Positions 13,774 to 26,519 are shown, counted from the stretch's first letter. The stretch is 64,000 nucleotides of DNA from Taenia hydatigena (GCA_036345935.2 JADWOT020000005.1:1054001-1118000), one strand, 5' to 3'. Notes: generated from the letters alone by a model not told the origin. Numbers and translations: made by a program.

Positions 13774-15729
13774 GCCATCTTAGTCTTCGTGCCAACTCGC
13801 CAGCACCACCATCACCATTCAACGCCAATACCTGATATGTCTGCTTTTCTCTCCTTGCAGCATTGTGATTTTTGCGGTCGCCTACCTCTACTGCCAGTAG
13901 CAGCTGCTGTAGAAGACAGGAATGGCGTTTAGACGGGTATGAGTGGTGGAGTAATGGCACTACCGCCGCATTTATCTGTGCACGTTTCGGGGTGCTAAAG
14001 TGAGGAAAGTGAATGGGTGGGATGAGTTAGCATGGTAGGAATCTCGCCTCTTACACGCCGTCTCTCATTTGGTCCGATTCACAGTGTGGCTACGACGATA
14101 GAAGTTGCCTAACCAAGCCCACTTATTCGACAAAACCTCTGAAATGTGAAGTACTGCAGTCTTAATTAACCTCACATCACATGCCAATTCTCTTGGACAT
14201 CGGGCGGAACAAAAGAGAATGCCACGAGACTCGCTGCACGTGTCGCTGCTTCATTTTCACGCGTGTCGATGGGGAAGAAATCGTTGACAATGGCAATAAG
14301 CATGCTTCTAGTACAACGTCTTCCGATGTTTATCGCATTTCTTTGCACTGTTATCCTTCTCGCAATTTTAGCTTATTCCCGATGAAGTTTTAATAAATAG
14401 TCACTATTTATCGCTTCTGGTATTCTTAACTAAGAAGGCATCCATTTCCATACCAGCCTGCTGATTATCTAGGTAGAGGCCTCAGTATGTCTCGAAAATT
14501 GGATGCAGAAGACTTGATTAAAACAAATGACGATGCAAGCTTACTTAAGGAAATTCGGTAGCAGATGGCTGGCTAGACAATGCTTTAAAATCCTAATTAA
14601 GAAATTAGGATTTGTGGTCGCTCTGCTTCAAATTTTCCTAAAATTTCACCTGCTGCGACTATGAGAAGTGGGTACAGATGAACTCTATATCAGTGCCATC
14701 TTCTCATGGTCTCTTCTTTCTTTTTACACTTTTGGGGCCACAACCTTATCCAAGGATTGGAAGTGCCTATGGAAAAATAAAGCACTTACTTCTTAATCCT
14801 TCATTGGCAAAACACAATGTGAATAATCTTGCGGAAGCCTAGTTTAGCAGCATCGGCGACTTAAATGAATGGATGCTTGAATGAAAAGAATGCGGCATCG
14901 GCACATCATCGTACTACCCCTATCATCTTGACGAACTATCATTATAGTGAGAATGCCTTAGTCAAGAGTAACAACTCTGGTAAGGCCGAATGCTAGGATA
15001 GGGACGAATAATAAACTATTCTTTTGACAGATGAATCGCTCGATTAACCGCCGACTTTCTTTCCTTTACTCAAGAGTCCATAACACACTGCCGCACAATT
15101 TTACTTTGCCACCTTCATCTCGAACAAATGCAATGCTGTTAGAGCATCAGATTCAAGGATTCCCCTCTTTGCTTCCTTTTGCTACTACCGTTCGACATGT
15201 TGTACCACTTCCCTGACCGACTTTTATGCATCTACCTTCCTCGCATTAGTCTTACAGATACACGAGCGATTGTCACTGCAACCCGTTAACTACTTCGCTC
15301 TTCGCCGCTTAAGGCCTGGCATTATACTTTAAAACTCGAACGGATGCGCAAATACTCTCTCACTTAATCAAATGCCTAACAAAACAGCTAGCCATTTCAA
15401 ACTGCTTACAAATGGATTGCCAGCACTCTAACGAAATTCAAGAGCCCTGCGTTTACGAAATGCAAGGCATGCGCAAACTGTGATGATTTCAAAATGTCCA
15501 TTGCACCTCACACATGCGGTGCAATGCATCTACATTCGGTTGTTCCACCGACCAAGCACCCAACACATAAATGGACAGCATGACGAAAATGCGGCTGAGG
15601 CATAATGCTGGTAACCTTAAAATGCTGGTCATTTGGGTCAATAAAAGGAGGCAAACCAAATCATAATTTGCCGTGGTTTGAGCAAAGTATAGTGAGTCAC
15701 GCCTTTTGAAAATCACCCTCATTTTACAG
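13774..15729. other. Noncoding stretch with one small hairpin
   Basis: No supported exon. A Cys-containing frame at 14181-14393 looks faintly FN3-like but has an in-frame stop just upstream and no acceptor, so it is left out. The hairpin at 14588-14613 is listed separately. Confidence 0.4.
14588..14613. repeat. Perfect 11-bp inverted repeat
   Basis: The arms AAATCCTAATT and AATTAGGATTT are exact reverse complements around a 4-base AAGA loop. It could form a cruciform or RNA hairpin. No function can be read from it. Confidence 0.7.
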
Positions 15730-15912
15730 GTGCAAACACTAGAAGTTGGACAAACTGTGCACATACACATTGGCACGTGGATACTTGAGGCAATAAAGGC
15801 AGTTGATGAAATTGTTGGTCACATTTACTGGCTTGTGCCTGTCGTAGACGCAGCAGACCCGAGTGTAAACGACAAGAGATTAGTCTTCCCATCCTCGACA
15901 TTTATACGCTAA
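15730..15912 (+). CDS. Candidate FN3-like exon (unit 0)
   Basis: A strong acceptor (pyrimidine tract ending tttacag) opens a 60-codon frame ending in TAA. It contains a B-strand-like TVHIHIGTW and a C-strand-like HIYWLVPVV, then RLVFPSSTF, resembling the spacing of strands B, C and E in the FN3 domains of this window. No good donor precedes the stop, so it may be a terminal exon or a decayed copy. The FN3 assignment is by eye only. Confidence 0.3.
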   Translation: MQTLEVGQTVHIHIGTWILEAIKAVDEIVGHIYWLVPVVDAADPSVNDKRLVFPSSTFIR

Positions 15913-15979
15913 AACTAATAAAATGATTGGATAGAGTCATAATTTATCTGCACATTATTGAACGCCAAGCAAAAACTAG

Positions 15980-16140
15980 AGTTCATTTTTCTCACATCAA
16001 AAATCTACGAAAACTACCCTGTAAAGCGATTTGCATTCACCTGTCGCCTCAGTCCTAATGGCTGCAATGAAGCAGACTTTCCAGACGCTCCTCTTTCAGG
16101 CAGCTTACACACCTGGAGAATTGTCATCACCACTACAAAT
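15980..16140 (+). CDS. FN3 N-terminal-half exon (unit 0)
   Basis: Entry after actag is phase 1 and exit is phase 0 at a consensus donor, AAT|GTGAGT. The product has strand A (FIFLTSKIY), strand B (KRFAFTCRLSP), a loop and strand C (HTWRIVITTTN), and then the exon ends. This is the same layout and exit phase as the N-terminal half of FN3 domain 3 in the gene at 53417 (exon 55004-55195). A C-terminal half with phase-0 entry should follow; I did not find a convincing one before 18 kb. Confidence 0.45.
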
Positions 16141-18001
16141 GTGAGTTGACTTTAGCCCACGAGTTTCGATGTGGTCTACTCAACGGGGGAACATAAACAC
16201 CTAGTTGGACGGAGCATTTCAAACATGCAGCTGCATAATGGTATGCGTTCATCATGGTTAACAAGCTTAGACTAACCGGATTTATCGAATCCTGCCTTTA
16301 GATCGTACTTCTTGCCACGACTACTATCTAGCATCTACAAGTGGTTTAGTAGAACAATTTCAGCTATTAGCATTCAATAGTCTTTGGCAGCCTCGTCAGC
16401 ATGAATGCATTGGCACGGTCATCACATCGTTTCTTCAAATTTTACAAATAATATTGACTGGACTTGGAACATTTGGAGGCTCTTGCTAACAATCTACAAC
16501 TTTCTCTTCCTTTTATGAGCAAAACGCTAACTGAGCATTTAATGTTTAGTTTTTACATTTCTTAGGTTGCATGCTTAAAATACTGGGTTGGGTAGGCTAA
16601 AAAGTTTTTCCTTCTTTTTATTAGAGATTTGAGTTCTGTTTCTCATGCTTCTGCCTAACTATCTTTAGCGATCTCCTTGTGATAGCACACGCTATTGCTG
16701 CAAGGCTAATTATGGGTAAATTAGGTGCTAGGACAGCTTGATTTGCAAAGCTTATTATGCTGGCTTCATACGTCCTCACATCAATGCTAAATTTTTCCGC
16801 AATTCCACAGACAAGATGCAAGTAAGTAACAGCTCTCCTCAAGTCGACAATATCCTCTGATAAATCAAATGAAAGTCATTACCTTCCCTTCCTTTTCCAG
16901 CCAAATTGTGGTTGCTTCGAATGGATGTTTATGGGGTAATTTGCAACGAGTTGTAGGCAATGCATTTGCAAATTTGAAAATTGCCCCATTAAAATTCCTC
17001 ACAATGTGTAACGTGTTAACAAACATAAGGTGGATTTATTGGGCATGCATGGCTGTCATGTTTTCATTTTTATTGAACCTTATCAGTAGGTTCCTACATG
17101 TTTGGCAAAATTTGACAGGCTAAGACGATGAAACTCGTGCTGGAGTAGCTAATGCATTTGTTGGAAGAGATGAGTAGACATGGAAAAGGGAACGAATTGA
17201 GAGCACAAAGCCAAGAAGGAACAGCAATAAACTGGTAGGCTGCTTTGTTATGGGATATAATATTGACTAAATTCAGTCGGTTTTCCTCCTACTTACTACT
17301 TTAGCTTAGGCTAAATTACATGATTCCGGACCCGTTTGCTTGCTCGTTTTACAGCAGTAGTCTGCAAGTTGCTGATAAGAAGCATGGTGCCGGGTTATTA
17401 TATGCGCGCGATGTAGGCGATCAGTCAAAAGTGCGTTCCTGGGATGGTTACTTGAATGGAATTTAACATCTTCACAGACCGATAGAAGTACAGTTGTGAG
17501 TTAAGGCCATTGGTTTTAGAAAACGTAGCTTCGCTTTTCAGTATCACCAGTTAAGGGAGGTCACTGGTAGATTGTACCTTCCGTGACTTCGAGTGGGTAC
17601 GAGAAGTCTGCCATGGTTACTCCCTGTTGGTGTCTGCTTGTTTCGAAGGCAAAATTGCCCGCCAACTCCACAGCCTAGATGCTTCGGCATTTGCATATTG
17701 TTGGCAGTGTGGTATCCAAGATTTATGAGGAGGGGAGGTTTATTGGGCTTATCAGTGTACACCAATGTGATTACATGGAAGCGAAGTAGTTGGTGCTTGT
17801 AATTTACCGTCTCCGAGTTGATGACGGGGAGTATATGATCGGCCTAAGGCAGAACGTTAAGTTTGCTGCATGCATGTGATGCAGACGAGAGCTGGATGCT
17901 GTAACAGATTCCTAACAAGTAACTATTTTTGAGGTCAAATTCCTAGTGAAGAGTTGTCTTGGGACTGCCATCTATCAGAGGCTTGAGGAGTTTGCGAGCA
18001 G
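16141..18001. other. Intronic or intergenic DNA
   Basis: A very strong acceptor (cccttccttttccag, ending at 16902) precedes an open frame with a hydrophobic stretch near 17040-17080 that could be a membrane exon. Its phase (2) matches no neighbour, so it is not called. Confidence 0.35.
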
Positions 18002-18189
18002 TTAGCTTTGGGATCAGAAATACCTCGGGAAAAGGGAATGATCCTGTTTGCATTGACTGCGCTAATGTTTCTCATCCTTCTGTGGCCCTAGAATTCAGAT
18101 ATCCTACCATTCCGACAGCGGTGAATTGTGATGTAATACACAACTATTTTATGTCCCAACAAATTCATTTCAATGATGTTGACTTCGTG
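18002..18189 (+). CDS. FN3 N-terminal-half exon (unit 0)
   Basis: The frame contains SVALEFRYP (strand B ending in Pro), then CDVIHNYFM (strand C) and HFNDVDFV, exiting in phase 0 at GTG|GTACGC. Layout and exit phase match the other split-domain N halves. The acceptor is uncertain; gcgagcag at 18001 gives phase-1 entry but has a poor pyrimidine tract. Two Cys near the start (VCIDCANVS) are of unknown role. It pairs in frame with the next exon. Confidence 0.4.
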
Positions 18190-18422
18190 GTACGCTCACT
18201 GATTTCATGCGACCATGGGGTGTTATTGATGGGTGCAGCTGTTTTTGGCTCGATTTTATAGCATATGGTGGTGATGGGATTGACTATTTGTGAGACTTTT
18301 GATGAGAGAGAAAGAGGTTTCGTTGACCTACTGTATGGCAATCACCTTTGATGTAGTTAATTAAGGTAGTGGAGTGAATGGACAATTAGGTAATGTGCAC
18401 AGTTAACGTCGGGAACAGGCAG

Positions 18423-18584
18423 ATAATGCAACGTGAGACCGAATGCAAAAGCAGTGCACCGCATTACTTAGACATGGTTGTGATTCGTACAGGAAATAAC
18501 GGCGTCGCAAACTTAAGTGCGATTCGTCTCAAATTGAATTCATGCAAATTTATTAATGTTTGCTTAGTTGGCAGACAAACTCTG
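18423..18584 (+). CDS. FN3 C-terminal-half exon (unit 0)
   Basis: A 54-codon exon, phase 0 in and out, after gcag and before CTG|GTAAGA. It contains ANLSAIRLKLNSCKFINVCL, the expected E strand, turn and F strand of an FN3 domain. Joined in frame to 18002-18189 it completes one domain; the intron is 233 bases. The following exon is not identified, because the ATG-less histone copy lies only 130 bases downstream. Confidence 0.4.
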
Positions 18585-18712
18585 GTAAGAATATTCGCTC
18601 CCTCACAACCCTCAAGATGTGGTTGTTGTAACCTATTTGGAAGGAGGGTAGCATTCCTCTCCAGAATACAGGAGAACATGAGGAAACAAATCGAGTGCAT
18701 TTAATATTTTTA

Positions 18713-19072
18713 TCTAAAGTACCGAAAGGTAAGACCACAAAGAAAGCGTCGAAGGCAAAGGCGTCGAAGATGGACAAGGCTAAGAAGAGGAGGCAAAAGG
18801 ACAGCTACGCCATCTACATCTACAAAGCGTTGCGCCAGGGGCATAGGGGCACGAGCACCTCGTCGAAGGCGTTGCAGATCATTAGCTACTTCGTGAACAA
18901 CATCTTCGAGGGGATTCCTACCAAATCGAGTCGGTTGGCGTACTACAACAAGAAATTAACAGTCACGATCACGGAGGTTCCGACTACTGTGTGCCTGATG
19001 CTACCCAGCGAGTTGGCCGGGCACGCGATTTCAAAGGGCACTAAGGCTGTGACCAAGCACACCGGCTCCTAG
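18713..19072 (+). pseudogene. Histone H2B copy without start codon
   Basis: An uninterrupted frame clearly related to histone H2B: a Lys-rich tail, KDSYAIYIYKALRQGH, SSKAL, FVNNIFEGI, SRLAYYNKK and the C terminus GTKAVTKHTGS before TAG. The position of the initiator Met reads TTA (Leu), and no ATG lies between the upstream in-frame stop (18629-18631) and residue 19 or so. Several normally invariant positions are altered: HPDTG reads HRGTS, and ERI reads EGI. GC content is higher than the flanks, as expected of a histone gene. It is therefore a recently silenced copy, or is expressed from a spliced or non-AUG start. An H2B would package DNA in the nucleosome core; this copy probably does not. 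Confidence 0.8.
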
Positions 19073-19099
19073 TAGATGAAATGGGTGTGCGTATCCCAC

Positions 19100-19115
19100 G
19101 GCCTTGTTGAGGATC
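19100..19115 (+). promoter_or_regulatory. Degenerate histone 3' stem-loop
   Basis: Twenty-eight bases after the H2B stop, GGCCTTGTTGAGGATC can form a 6-bp stem (one mismatch, two G-T pairs) around a 4-base loop, at the place and size of the histone mRNA 3' stem-loop. Purine-rich sequence follows at 19131-19155, as a histone downstream element would. If real, the copy arose from genomic DNA rather than by retrotransposition of a polyadenylated message. Confidence 0.35.
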
Positions 19116-19551
19116 ATGTGGGCTAGCGGTGAAGGGTGGAGAGAGGGAGGAGGGAGGATGCGTAGGCATTGCGCGCGGTGGGTCAAAGCGGCTGTCTCAT
19201 AAACACAGCCTTGTGATTAGCGTCTAATGCGTAGTTTGTTGAATGAAAGCGAATGACGGACATTAACAGAGTAAAGAACATCAGCAATCCTTTTTAAACC
19301 ATCAGTTAGTGACACGTTTCTTTCATTCATTCCGCTTCTTCACGCATTCAAATGCTTCCCTTCCAGCCGGCTCGATCATTTGCTGCCACCTTCTACCCAC
19401 TCTTACTCGCCAACCCCTTCCACCTACCTACGCAGCCCTCTCAGTCTGTGCAAACGCACATCATCGTAAACCACCGTCGCTGCCAAACTCTTGTGCCATG
19501 ATGATCTACCTTACTGCCAGTCAACCGAAGTAACGTGGGGGTGCGTGTAAG

Positions 19552-20416
19552 ATGGGAAGGAAAAAACTGCACTCTACCCAAATCTTCGTCGTATTTCTGA
19601 GTGCCATAGCCCCACCGCTACTCTATGCAGCCTATGCGCCCAAGACAGTAAGGCAGACCGTCACTCAACTGACAGTTGTTCGACCGACACATCTTGTAGT
19701 CAACAATCCGCCTTTAGGTGGCCCTCAAGACACCTGTTATTACGTTCATTGTTGCAGACTCAGTCAATTGGTCTGCCTGTAAGGATTTAGCTAGTCGGCC
19801 TATTTTTCGATGCTAATCGGCATCTCGACTTTTTCGGCAACAGTACCGCCTGCACGTTAGGCAGCACACAATCCTGCACGACCGTCACGCCGCACAACAA
19901 CTTGTTTAACTTCTCGTCGCCCTAATAGCCAACTGCAGTTGACGAGGTGTGATGTGCGTTTTCTTGTTGTCGCACGCCACATTACCCGCCAGCTCAACCA
20001 CCTCGACGGCCAAGTACTCAAGCACAGCAGCCAAGTCTGATTATGCACTTTGTAAATACGAGAAAATGGTTTCTGGTTTAAAAGAGGACCTATGCGCATT
20101 ACTTCAGTATTACCTTCTCAATATTCGCCCGTATATCTCCCTCCAGAATATTGGACCAGTCTTTGTTGAATCTTATGAGGTCAATAAGGTGAGTGGTCTA
20201 TTCATTCGCCAGTGTTAAAAACGTATTGGATGAATGGCTCGGCACATCCGTTGCAGTCTGTAAGAATAACTTTCATTCACAATCTAATTTGCATATTCAG
20301 ACCTACCATGCTACACCGGATTTCACAAGGCAGCTTAGAACACCTCAACCCATCCAGCTCTATTCTTTGATGGCCCACTATATGACAGGTTGCACGAATT
20401 CGATGCACATCATTAA
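19552..20416 (+). CDS. Secreted or membrane protein, 5' exons (unit 1)
   Basis: Exon 1 (19552-19647) starts at ATG and encodes a signal peptide (basic start MGRKK, then a hydrophobic core [16 protein letters not shown]), ending in phase 0 at ACA|GTAAGG. Exon 2 (20036-20188, 51 codons, phase 0-0) ends at AAG|GTGAGT. Exon 3 (20301-20416) follows a strong acceptor, gcatattcag, and ends in phase 2 at AA|GTAAGT. Exon 2 resembles an FN3 N half (hydrophobic CALLQYYLL, then VFVESYEV). Exon 3 resembles a C half ([14 protein letters not shown]). The frame is continuous across both introns. FN3 identity is tentative; the splice logic is good. The start of exon 2 is the least certain boundary. The next exon (phase-2 entry) was not found before 26.5 kb. 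Confidence 0.5.
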
Positions 20417-23400
20417 GTAAGTTGGGGTTCTAAACTGTGTAAGGGAAAAAGGGTTTATTTAGCAGATTTTTCGTTTATGACGAATGCTGCGCTTAATTTT
20501 CCGCTAATATAAAAAGGCTCAATTTTTAGAAGAATGGCAAGAAGCGATGAAATGAAGGGCATGCAATCTGCCAAAACAACTGGAACGAAACCGTCGGTTG
20601 CATGAAAGGAGACATTTAGAGCGTGTTCAACTTATGACAACGTCTATCTTACATAATTTAAGTGTATGAATGTCCCTTTTAAGAAACATATGCCTTCATA
20701 AGAATTTGCCCACCTAACAACACTACGACTATGCATTAAATGTTATTTTTATCAATTTTACCTGGTAAGGAAAGCTTTGCACACAGAAGTGCCTAGAATG
20801 CGATACAGCACTGCCTAACCATAAATGACATGAGCCATACCTGCAGTGGGGATGGAGGTATCCACTGCTGGATTCGAAGCAGAGGTTATGCATGGGAAGA
20901 ATGGATAAAAGACATTGTTGTCGCGTTCTATTCGGAGGTACAATTGGATGACGTGTAAAGAAAATTCTAAAAATTGTTAAATATGGTATAATGCATATGT
21001 GCAGTGGTAGGTTTTATCCAAAATTATTTATGAATCATAGTCATCTGATTCTGTATGTTAAATAAAATGCATCAGGAGTCATTTATAAACAAAATAAGTA
21101 CATTTGATGCATGCGATTTCCAGGACATAAGTCAACAGCAGCTCGTGTTTTGAAAAGTGAAGAGATCTTTTAGTCAATTGATTCCCTCATCACTCTAAAG
21201 ACCACCAGCGGTAACCACATTTTTCCTCGGTAAGATATTGCACACTACACCTCATCAAGACGCCATGAAATTGGCAAAATTGGAACCTGCCCTGGAAAAT
21301 AGTACTAGCTTATCCGAACTACTCTGGATTACTTAGTGAAAATGATAGTGCGGGTCTTGCACCCCACTAAAATATCTCGTCTGGGTTGAGCATAATTTGC
21401 CGAGCATAGCTATTCATCGAATAGTTCAGAGCCAGAATCCCGGCTTTGCCATTGCCTCACATTCAACTTAGGTAAGAATGAATTGCATTTTATGGTTTCT
21501 AATCATATCTTTGTGCATAAATTAACAATTAGTATTTGCTAGACTATCCAACTTCACCAATTAAGCCAAAGAGTTTAATGTTTAATGCGTGGCAAAAATT
21601 GCTTTTAACTGGTTGCTACAATGCCCACATCCGTAAGCTACGTTTCAGATAACTAGCCAAGTTACTTGACAATCACAGGGTCGTTGCTAGACGTTTTCGA
21701 GAAAAGGAATGAAAAGGAGTTAACAACAGAAGAGCTGCCTACCTTGTCTCACCTGAAAAGAAAAGATTAATTGATGCTAAGTTTTAACTGGTGGTGTCGA
21801 CCGGTTCATGCGCAAGACAGTAAACTTGTAAACTAGCAAATTAGCCATAGTGCAATACACTCAATGTTTTCCTCTTTTCGATTTTGAAACAATTACAATA
21901 AGAACTCGGTGGTTGACTTACTACCGTGGTATACGCGCAGGTCTCCGATAAAACATCATTTTGGGTTATGCAGTTGAACAAGGAGTGTGCTGTAACGAAA
22001 AAGGGAAGAAAGCGCGGATGTTAATTGTGCCATGAATTTTAATTCGATCTGGAATTAATTAAAGCTGGGTGTCAAATGTTAGCTTACTTCCGTGACCGTG
22101 AAGCGCAGTTCTCTTGCAAAGCATTAGATAGGATTAACTGTAATGCAATGCGAATGATTTCGATACAATCTGCAATCTACTTTTAGCTTTTATTTACAAT
22201 GATTTGAGTTTTTACTTATGGCTAACCCATATTGAAGGAGCCCATTTTGCCAAAGGGAGCTAAAGTAACACAAGTATACAGATCTACGCTGTATTTGTTT
22301 GTTTGAATGCAGAGGTGAAGAGAATTACAGCATAGCGTCTTATTCCATTCAGTAATTGATTGCAGTTGTTTCCTTATCAAATTATTAATTAATGTTTAGT
22401 CAACAATAAAAGCGTCTAGGTTGACACGAAACAGTTCAACTTGTCTGTGATCAAAAATAATCTAAGCTGACAATGAGACGCATTTTTCAATCTATAAAAG
22501 CTTCTAGCAAGGGTATAATGCAGCATTCCATTCCCTCACTTTTGACCGAAACTGATTAGAAATGCGACTTAGCATCCTGCTTCCTTCTGTAATTTGCTTG
22601 TGGTAATTCACGCTTTAAAATCCAATTGCTGGAAAGCGTGACGATTATATTGAGGCAAGAAACTCGGATGCAGCAAGGGCTCAGAGCTCTGTTGATTTTG
22701 CTCATGTTGATCCAAAATTGGTTAGAATTAGGAATCAGCAGCCCGATTCCGTCTGTAAGAGATAACGGTAGCCTTTTTTATAATCGGACAATGTAGGTGT
22801 GGCTGAGAGAATAATCTATAAGAACGATCTTCTTCATCGCTTTTGATCCAAAACCAAAAAGTTTTAAGGCTCATAACACAACTAACAGCCACGCGCATGT
22901 ATTCGAATTCTACTACCCTCTACCACTCATCATGCTTCCATTTTATCGTTGCTTATACCACCCAGTTCCTCACCAACTCCTCAGTCTTGCTTTGCTATCT
23001 ACCCACCTTCTTGCTACAATCAAGAGCACTAATGCAGATGGTTCTGCTGCCACTGCTGCCTCCTTGGTGCTCTTCGGTGAAGGTATGAGTTTGGTGACTC
23101 AGTTCATTAGTGTGGTATCGAGAGTGCGGACACCTGAGGTGGTGGAGACGAGTGTTCTCAGATGGTGAGAACTGGACCACAGGTGGTTCACTTGGTCGTT
23201 TTCTTTGCAAAGAAAGGGTGGAGGACTTTGGGACGTCTGCCTTGTACGAATTGCAAGTCTTCTTCTTTCTGTTTCAAGTGCTAATCAGACTTAAATTAAG
23301 CTATCTGACTGATTCATAGTCACTGGAATTTCGATGCAATGCCTGTTTTGTTTACATTTTCAAGCTAGCCGAAAGACGTTGAAGACTCTTTAGTCGGCTG

Positions 23401-25704
23401 CCGCCTATTGGAGAATTTTACTTTCTCATTGCTAATATTATGCGCCATGAATCATAACACGGCACCTAAAGGACCACTCTCTGGATGTTATACTTCCACA
23501 AAGGTGATCCATATTTGCTAAGATTTCACAATATCGAGACTGCTGCCTGACTGTTGAATACGAGCGATTGTGCTCTGCTACAAACTTGTGTTTAGACGAT
23601 CCAACCAGACGACTCATATTATATGGACTTCCCAGCTCTCGGCTGGACATTTTGAGTGGCGTTCGTTTCGCCTTTGCGACCTATTCACCATACAACCTAC
23701 TACCATAGATTCCTTCTATTTTGTTAACTTTCTAACGGGTTTAAATAGCTAAAATTTAGTAATATTTTGCAGCCTAGTGCCAAGACCCTTGCCTCTGCCA
23801 AGTCACAGAAAGCTCGATATTTCATCGATGGTATGAACTGAGACTCGTTGCAGTCACCTGTAAAGACTTGAAAACACACGCAGTAGTATCGATACGGTAA
23901 TCACTGGCTAAAACTGAGCGAGGTTTAATACTGATTTTAAACTAAGTCGAAAGCCAGCTTTTTGTCTAGTCTATGTACGGTATTTGGTAACGGTGCAACG
24001 GATATTAGTAAAGCGTACCCCTTGTGACCAAATGGCAAAAGAAGTTTAATTTTGGCGATTTCAGATCAGTTAAAGGACCTTACGTTTAAACGGTTGCTCG
24101 TATCGAATAAACTTGAAACACACATTTGTTTAATTTGTCTTAATCTGGATCAATGTGCCAGGGGTAGCCAAAAGCAATGCGCAGCGTGAGTAGTGATACA
24201 GCAGTTGGTTCGTCACTTTTTTAGCATTTAGGCAAATGTAATGAAGTTGGACCGCATGACTTCATATTAGATGCCATAGAATAGTGCGTGAGAGACAGGA
24301 GGACTAGAAATTCTTGAACATTTTATTCCCACATCTCTTGCTTACGCGTGTGGGCATTTTCCTAAATGGTCATCCGACCGAACAACTTGTGGTCAGAACT
24401 TACCTGTTGCTACATTCAATGGACGACTAAGCGTTTCATCAGCGGCTATAACTGAACTGTCTGCACACTGATCACCTCGCTAGTCTGAAGCACTCCCCAA
24501 TCCATATCTAAGAGACTATGCTTTGTGCTGTTGTGTGTGCGCGTGATGTACTGTAGACGCCGATTTTCACGGTGAGTCAGTCACGTACAGAAGACCAAAG
24601 GAGATCAAAGTTGATATCTATCTGCTTAATAGAAGTTGATGAAATGCGAATGTTTTTAGAAAGGACCTCTCGAAAATAGCGAGGGTTAGCGAATCATTAC
24701 TGAATACTTACTTACTGAGAGGACGACGTGACTTGCCTAAATAATATGTGACAGTGGCGTCTTTTTGGTTTTGCAAAGCACGTCAGTAGCATTTCCTACA
24801 CGTTCACTTTTTCTAGTTGGCTAACGATTGATAATCGATTAATTTTTATTAGTCGTGTAGCATTTTCATCTCTATCCACTGGTCCTTAGGTGAAAGTGCT
24901 TGACATCATCTGGAGGTTTTGCAGTCAGGCGCTTCTGCTCCTCCGCATAGGTTAGGCTTGTCTTTACTTCTCGGATATCACCTTCTCATCATGTATCAGA
25001 CAACTTTGTTAAGGCTTTGCAACTGGAGTCTATCTCATTGGACCATTAAAATGTGAGGCAGTAAAAATGCATTGCTACGGCGTTTTAAGCATTATAACGT
25101 GCCTTCTCTTTAGCAGTAAGCCAGTAATTTCAACCAACATTAGATGGTCTTCCTTCAAATATGTTTAAGAATGTTTGATCGTTCTTTGTTTTATTAAGGC
25201 GATGGCCAAAGTGGTTGTTCTTTACAATTGATTAAATCCCTTCATAGCAAATAAGATAAAATTCAAAAGCATAATCTGATCGTTTTCCTCCCATCCTTAA
25301 ATCATGTTGCTACATCGTTTTGAATGGTTCGATGCTGAATAGTAGCGCCATTCATCCCAGTTCCCTTAAGATTATCTTCGGTTCAGACTAAATGTCACTT
25401 CTGAATTGGGTATTCAGGAATGCATTCTTGGTGTTTAGAGCTACCTATCCCATTACTTCTTTGACATCCCCTAAACCCCAAACCCAACCGTAACTCTGCC
25501 TCGCTCATGCACTTAGAATTTGTGGAACATTAGAAGAATAAATGGCTTTCCTTGCACTGTCTGCATTTCCAGCCTCTAACTTATCCTCAGAATGCCCTTT
25601 TTATGGTGAAGGTGGATCATTTAAGTGGACTTAGCGATTGGATTTAATTAATCAGCTAGTGTAAGTTTCTCAAATGTACACTTCATTCTTTTGAATAGAA
25701 ACGA
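20417..25704. other. Long noncoding stretch (probable intron of unit 1)
   Basis: About 5.3 kb without a supported exon. Open frames at 22843-23168 lack matching splice phases. If unit 1 continues to 26.5 kb this is intron, and at least one exon in it is missing from my model, because phase 2 at 20416 does not fit phase 1 at 26520. Confidence 0.35.
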
Positions 25705-25777
25705 GTCCTGGCGGCCTAATAGATAAGGCGTTGGTTTCCGAAGCCGAAGATTGCGGGTTCGAGTCCCGCTTAGGATG
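25705..25777 (+). tRNA. tRNA-Arg (anticodon CCG)
   Basis: A full cloverleaf can be drawn. The acceptor GTCCTGG pairs with TTAGGAT using three G-T pairs. The D stem is GCC/GGC and the anticodon stem TTGGT/GCCGA. The loop TTCCGAA has CCG at positions 34-36, reading CGG as arginine. The T stem GCGGG/CCCGC closes the loop TTCGAGT, and the discriminator base is G. The B box GGTTCGAGTCC is perfect and there is no intron. No run of four T follows within about 60 bases, so the pol III terminator must be weak or distant. It lies on the sense strand of the putative long intron of unit 1. Confidence 0.9.
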
Positions 25778-26519
25778 AATCTGCTTATTCTTAAAAAAAA
25801 TATAACTTGTTATCCTAGAGCACAACGCAGATTTCAATATATCTTGCCTGCACTGACCTGAGAGCGCTTAAATACGCGACTGTTGCTCTTCTGCGCTTCA
25901 TCCACACGTAAAATTAAGGAACGGTACAGAGTGTCCCACTGAGTGCTCACCGAGTTCTATCAGAAGCTCTGTCGCATGATCCCACGCAATTAGACTTTCA
26001 TCATTTGGATTACTTAGAGCGACAGCTCATAGATTTGCTTACACTCCACTCCACATAGTTCTTGCTTACTGCCAAATGTTGATGGACATAGTTTAATATA
26101 TTAATATAAAGTCCCTTGAAATACCCGGTACATTAGTGTTCTTCTTTGAGAAGCGTTTTCGCGTTCTTTACAGAATAAGAACTAGGTTTAACTAATAGCT
26201 CATCACTTGGGACGCACAACGAGGAATCAATTTAAGCGCCAAGGGTTTTAACAGGAAGCCTGTGTTGCTTAAAGTTTTGGCCAACCACACGACGACTACT
26301 GCTCTGCGTTGTAATCACATGTCTGGTTGAGGGTTGATCTACTCATTATATTCGCTGTAAACTTTGTCGCCGAAGGTCACGCATCTCGCCTTTCGCTCGG
26401 CCATAATGGGTGCCCGCACATGAAAGTTGGGCTCAGCACCATTCAGAAACATCATCCCATGCTTTGCATCAAGGTTGATAGATTGTAATTTTAAGATGCT
26501 TTATTGAAATCCTCCTCAG
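25778..26519. other. Noncoding
   Basis: No supported exon or repeat. A run of eight A follows the tRNA at about 25793. Confidence 0.4.

Noticed and set aside
16903..17123. Possible transmembrane exon after a strong acceptor
   Set aside because: Phase 2 entry fits no neighbouring exon, and the frame could be chance in AT-rich DNA.
18695..18712. GTG at 18695 as the H2B start
   Set aside because: GTG is not a normal nuclear start in animals, and it would add six hydrophobic residues not found on H2B.
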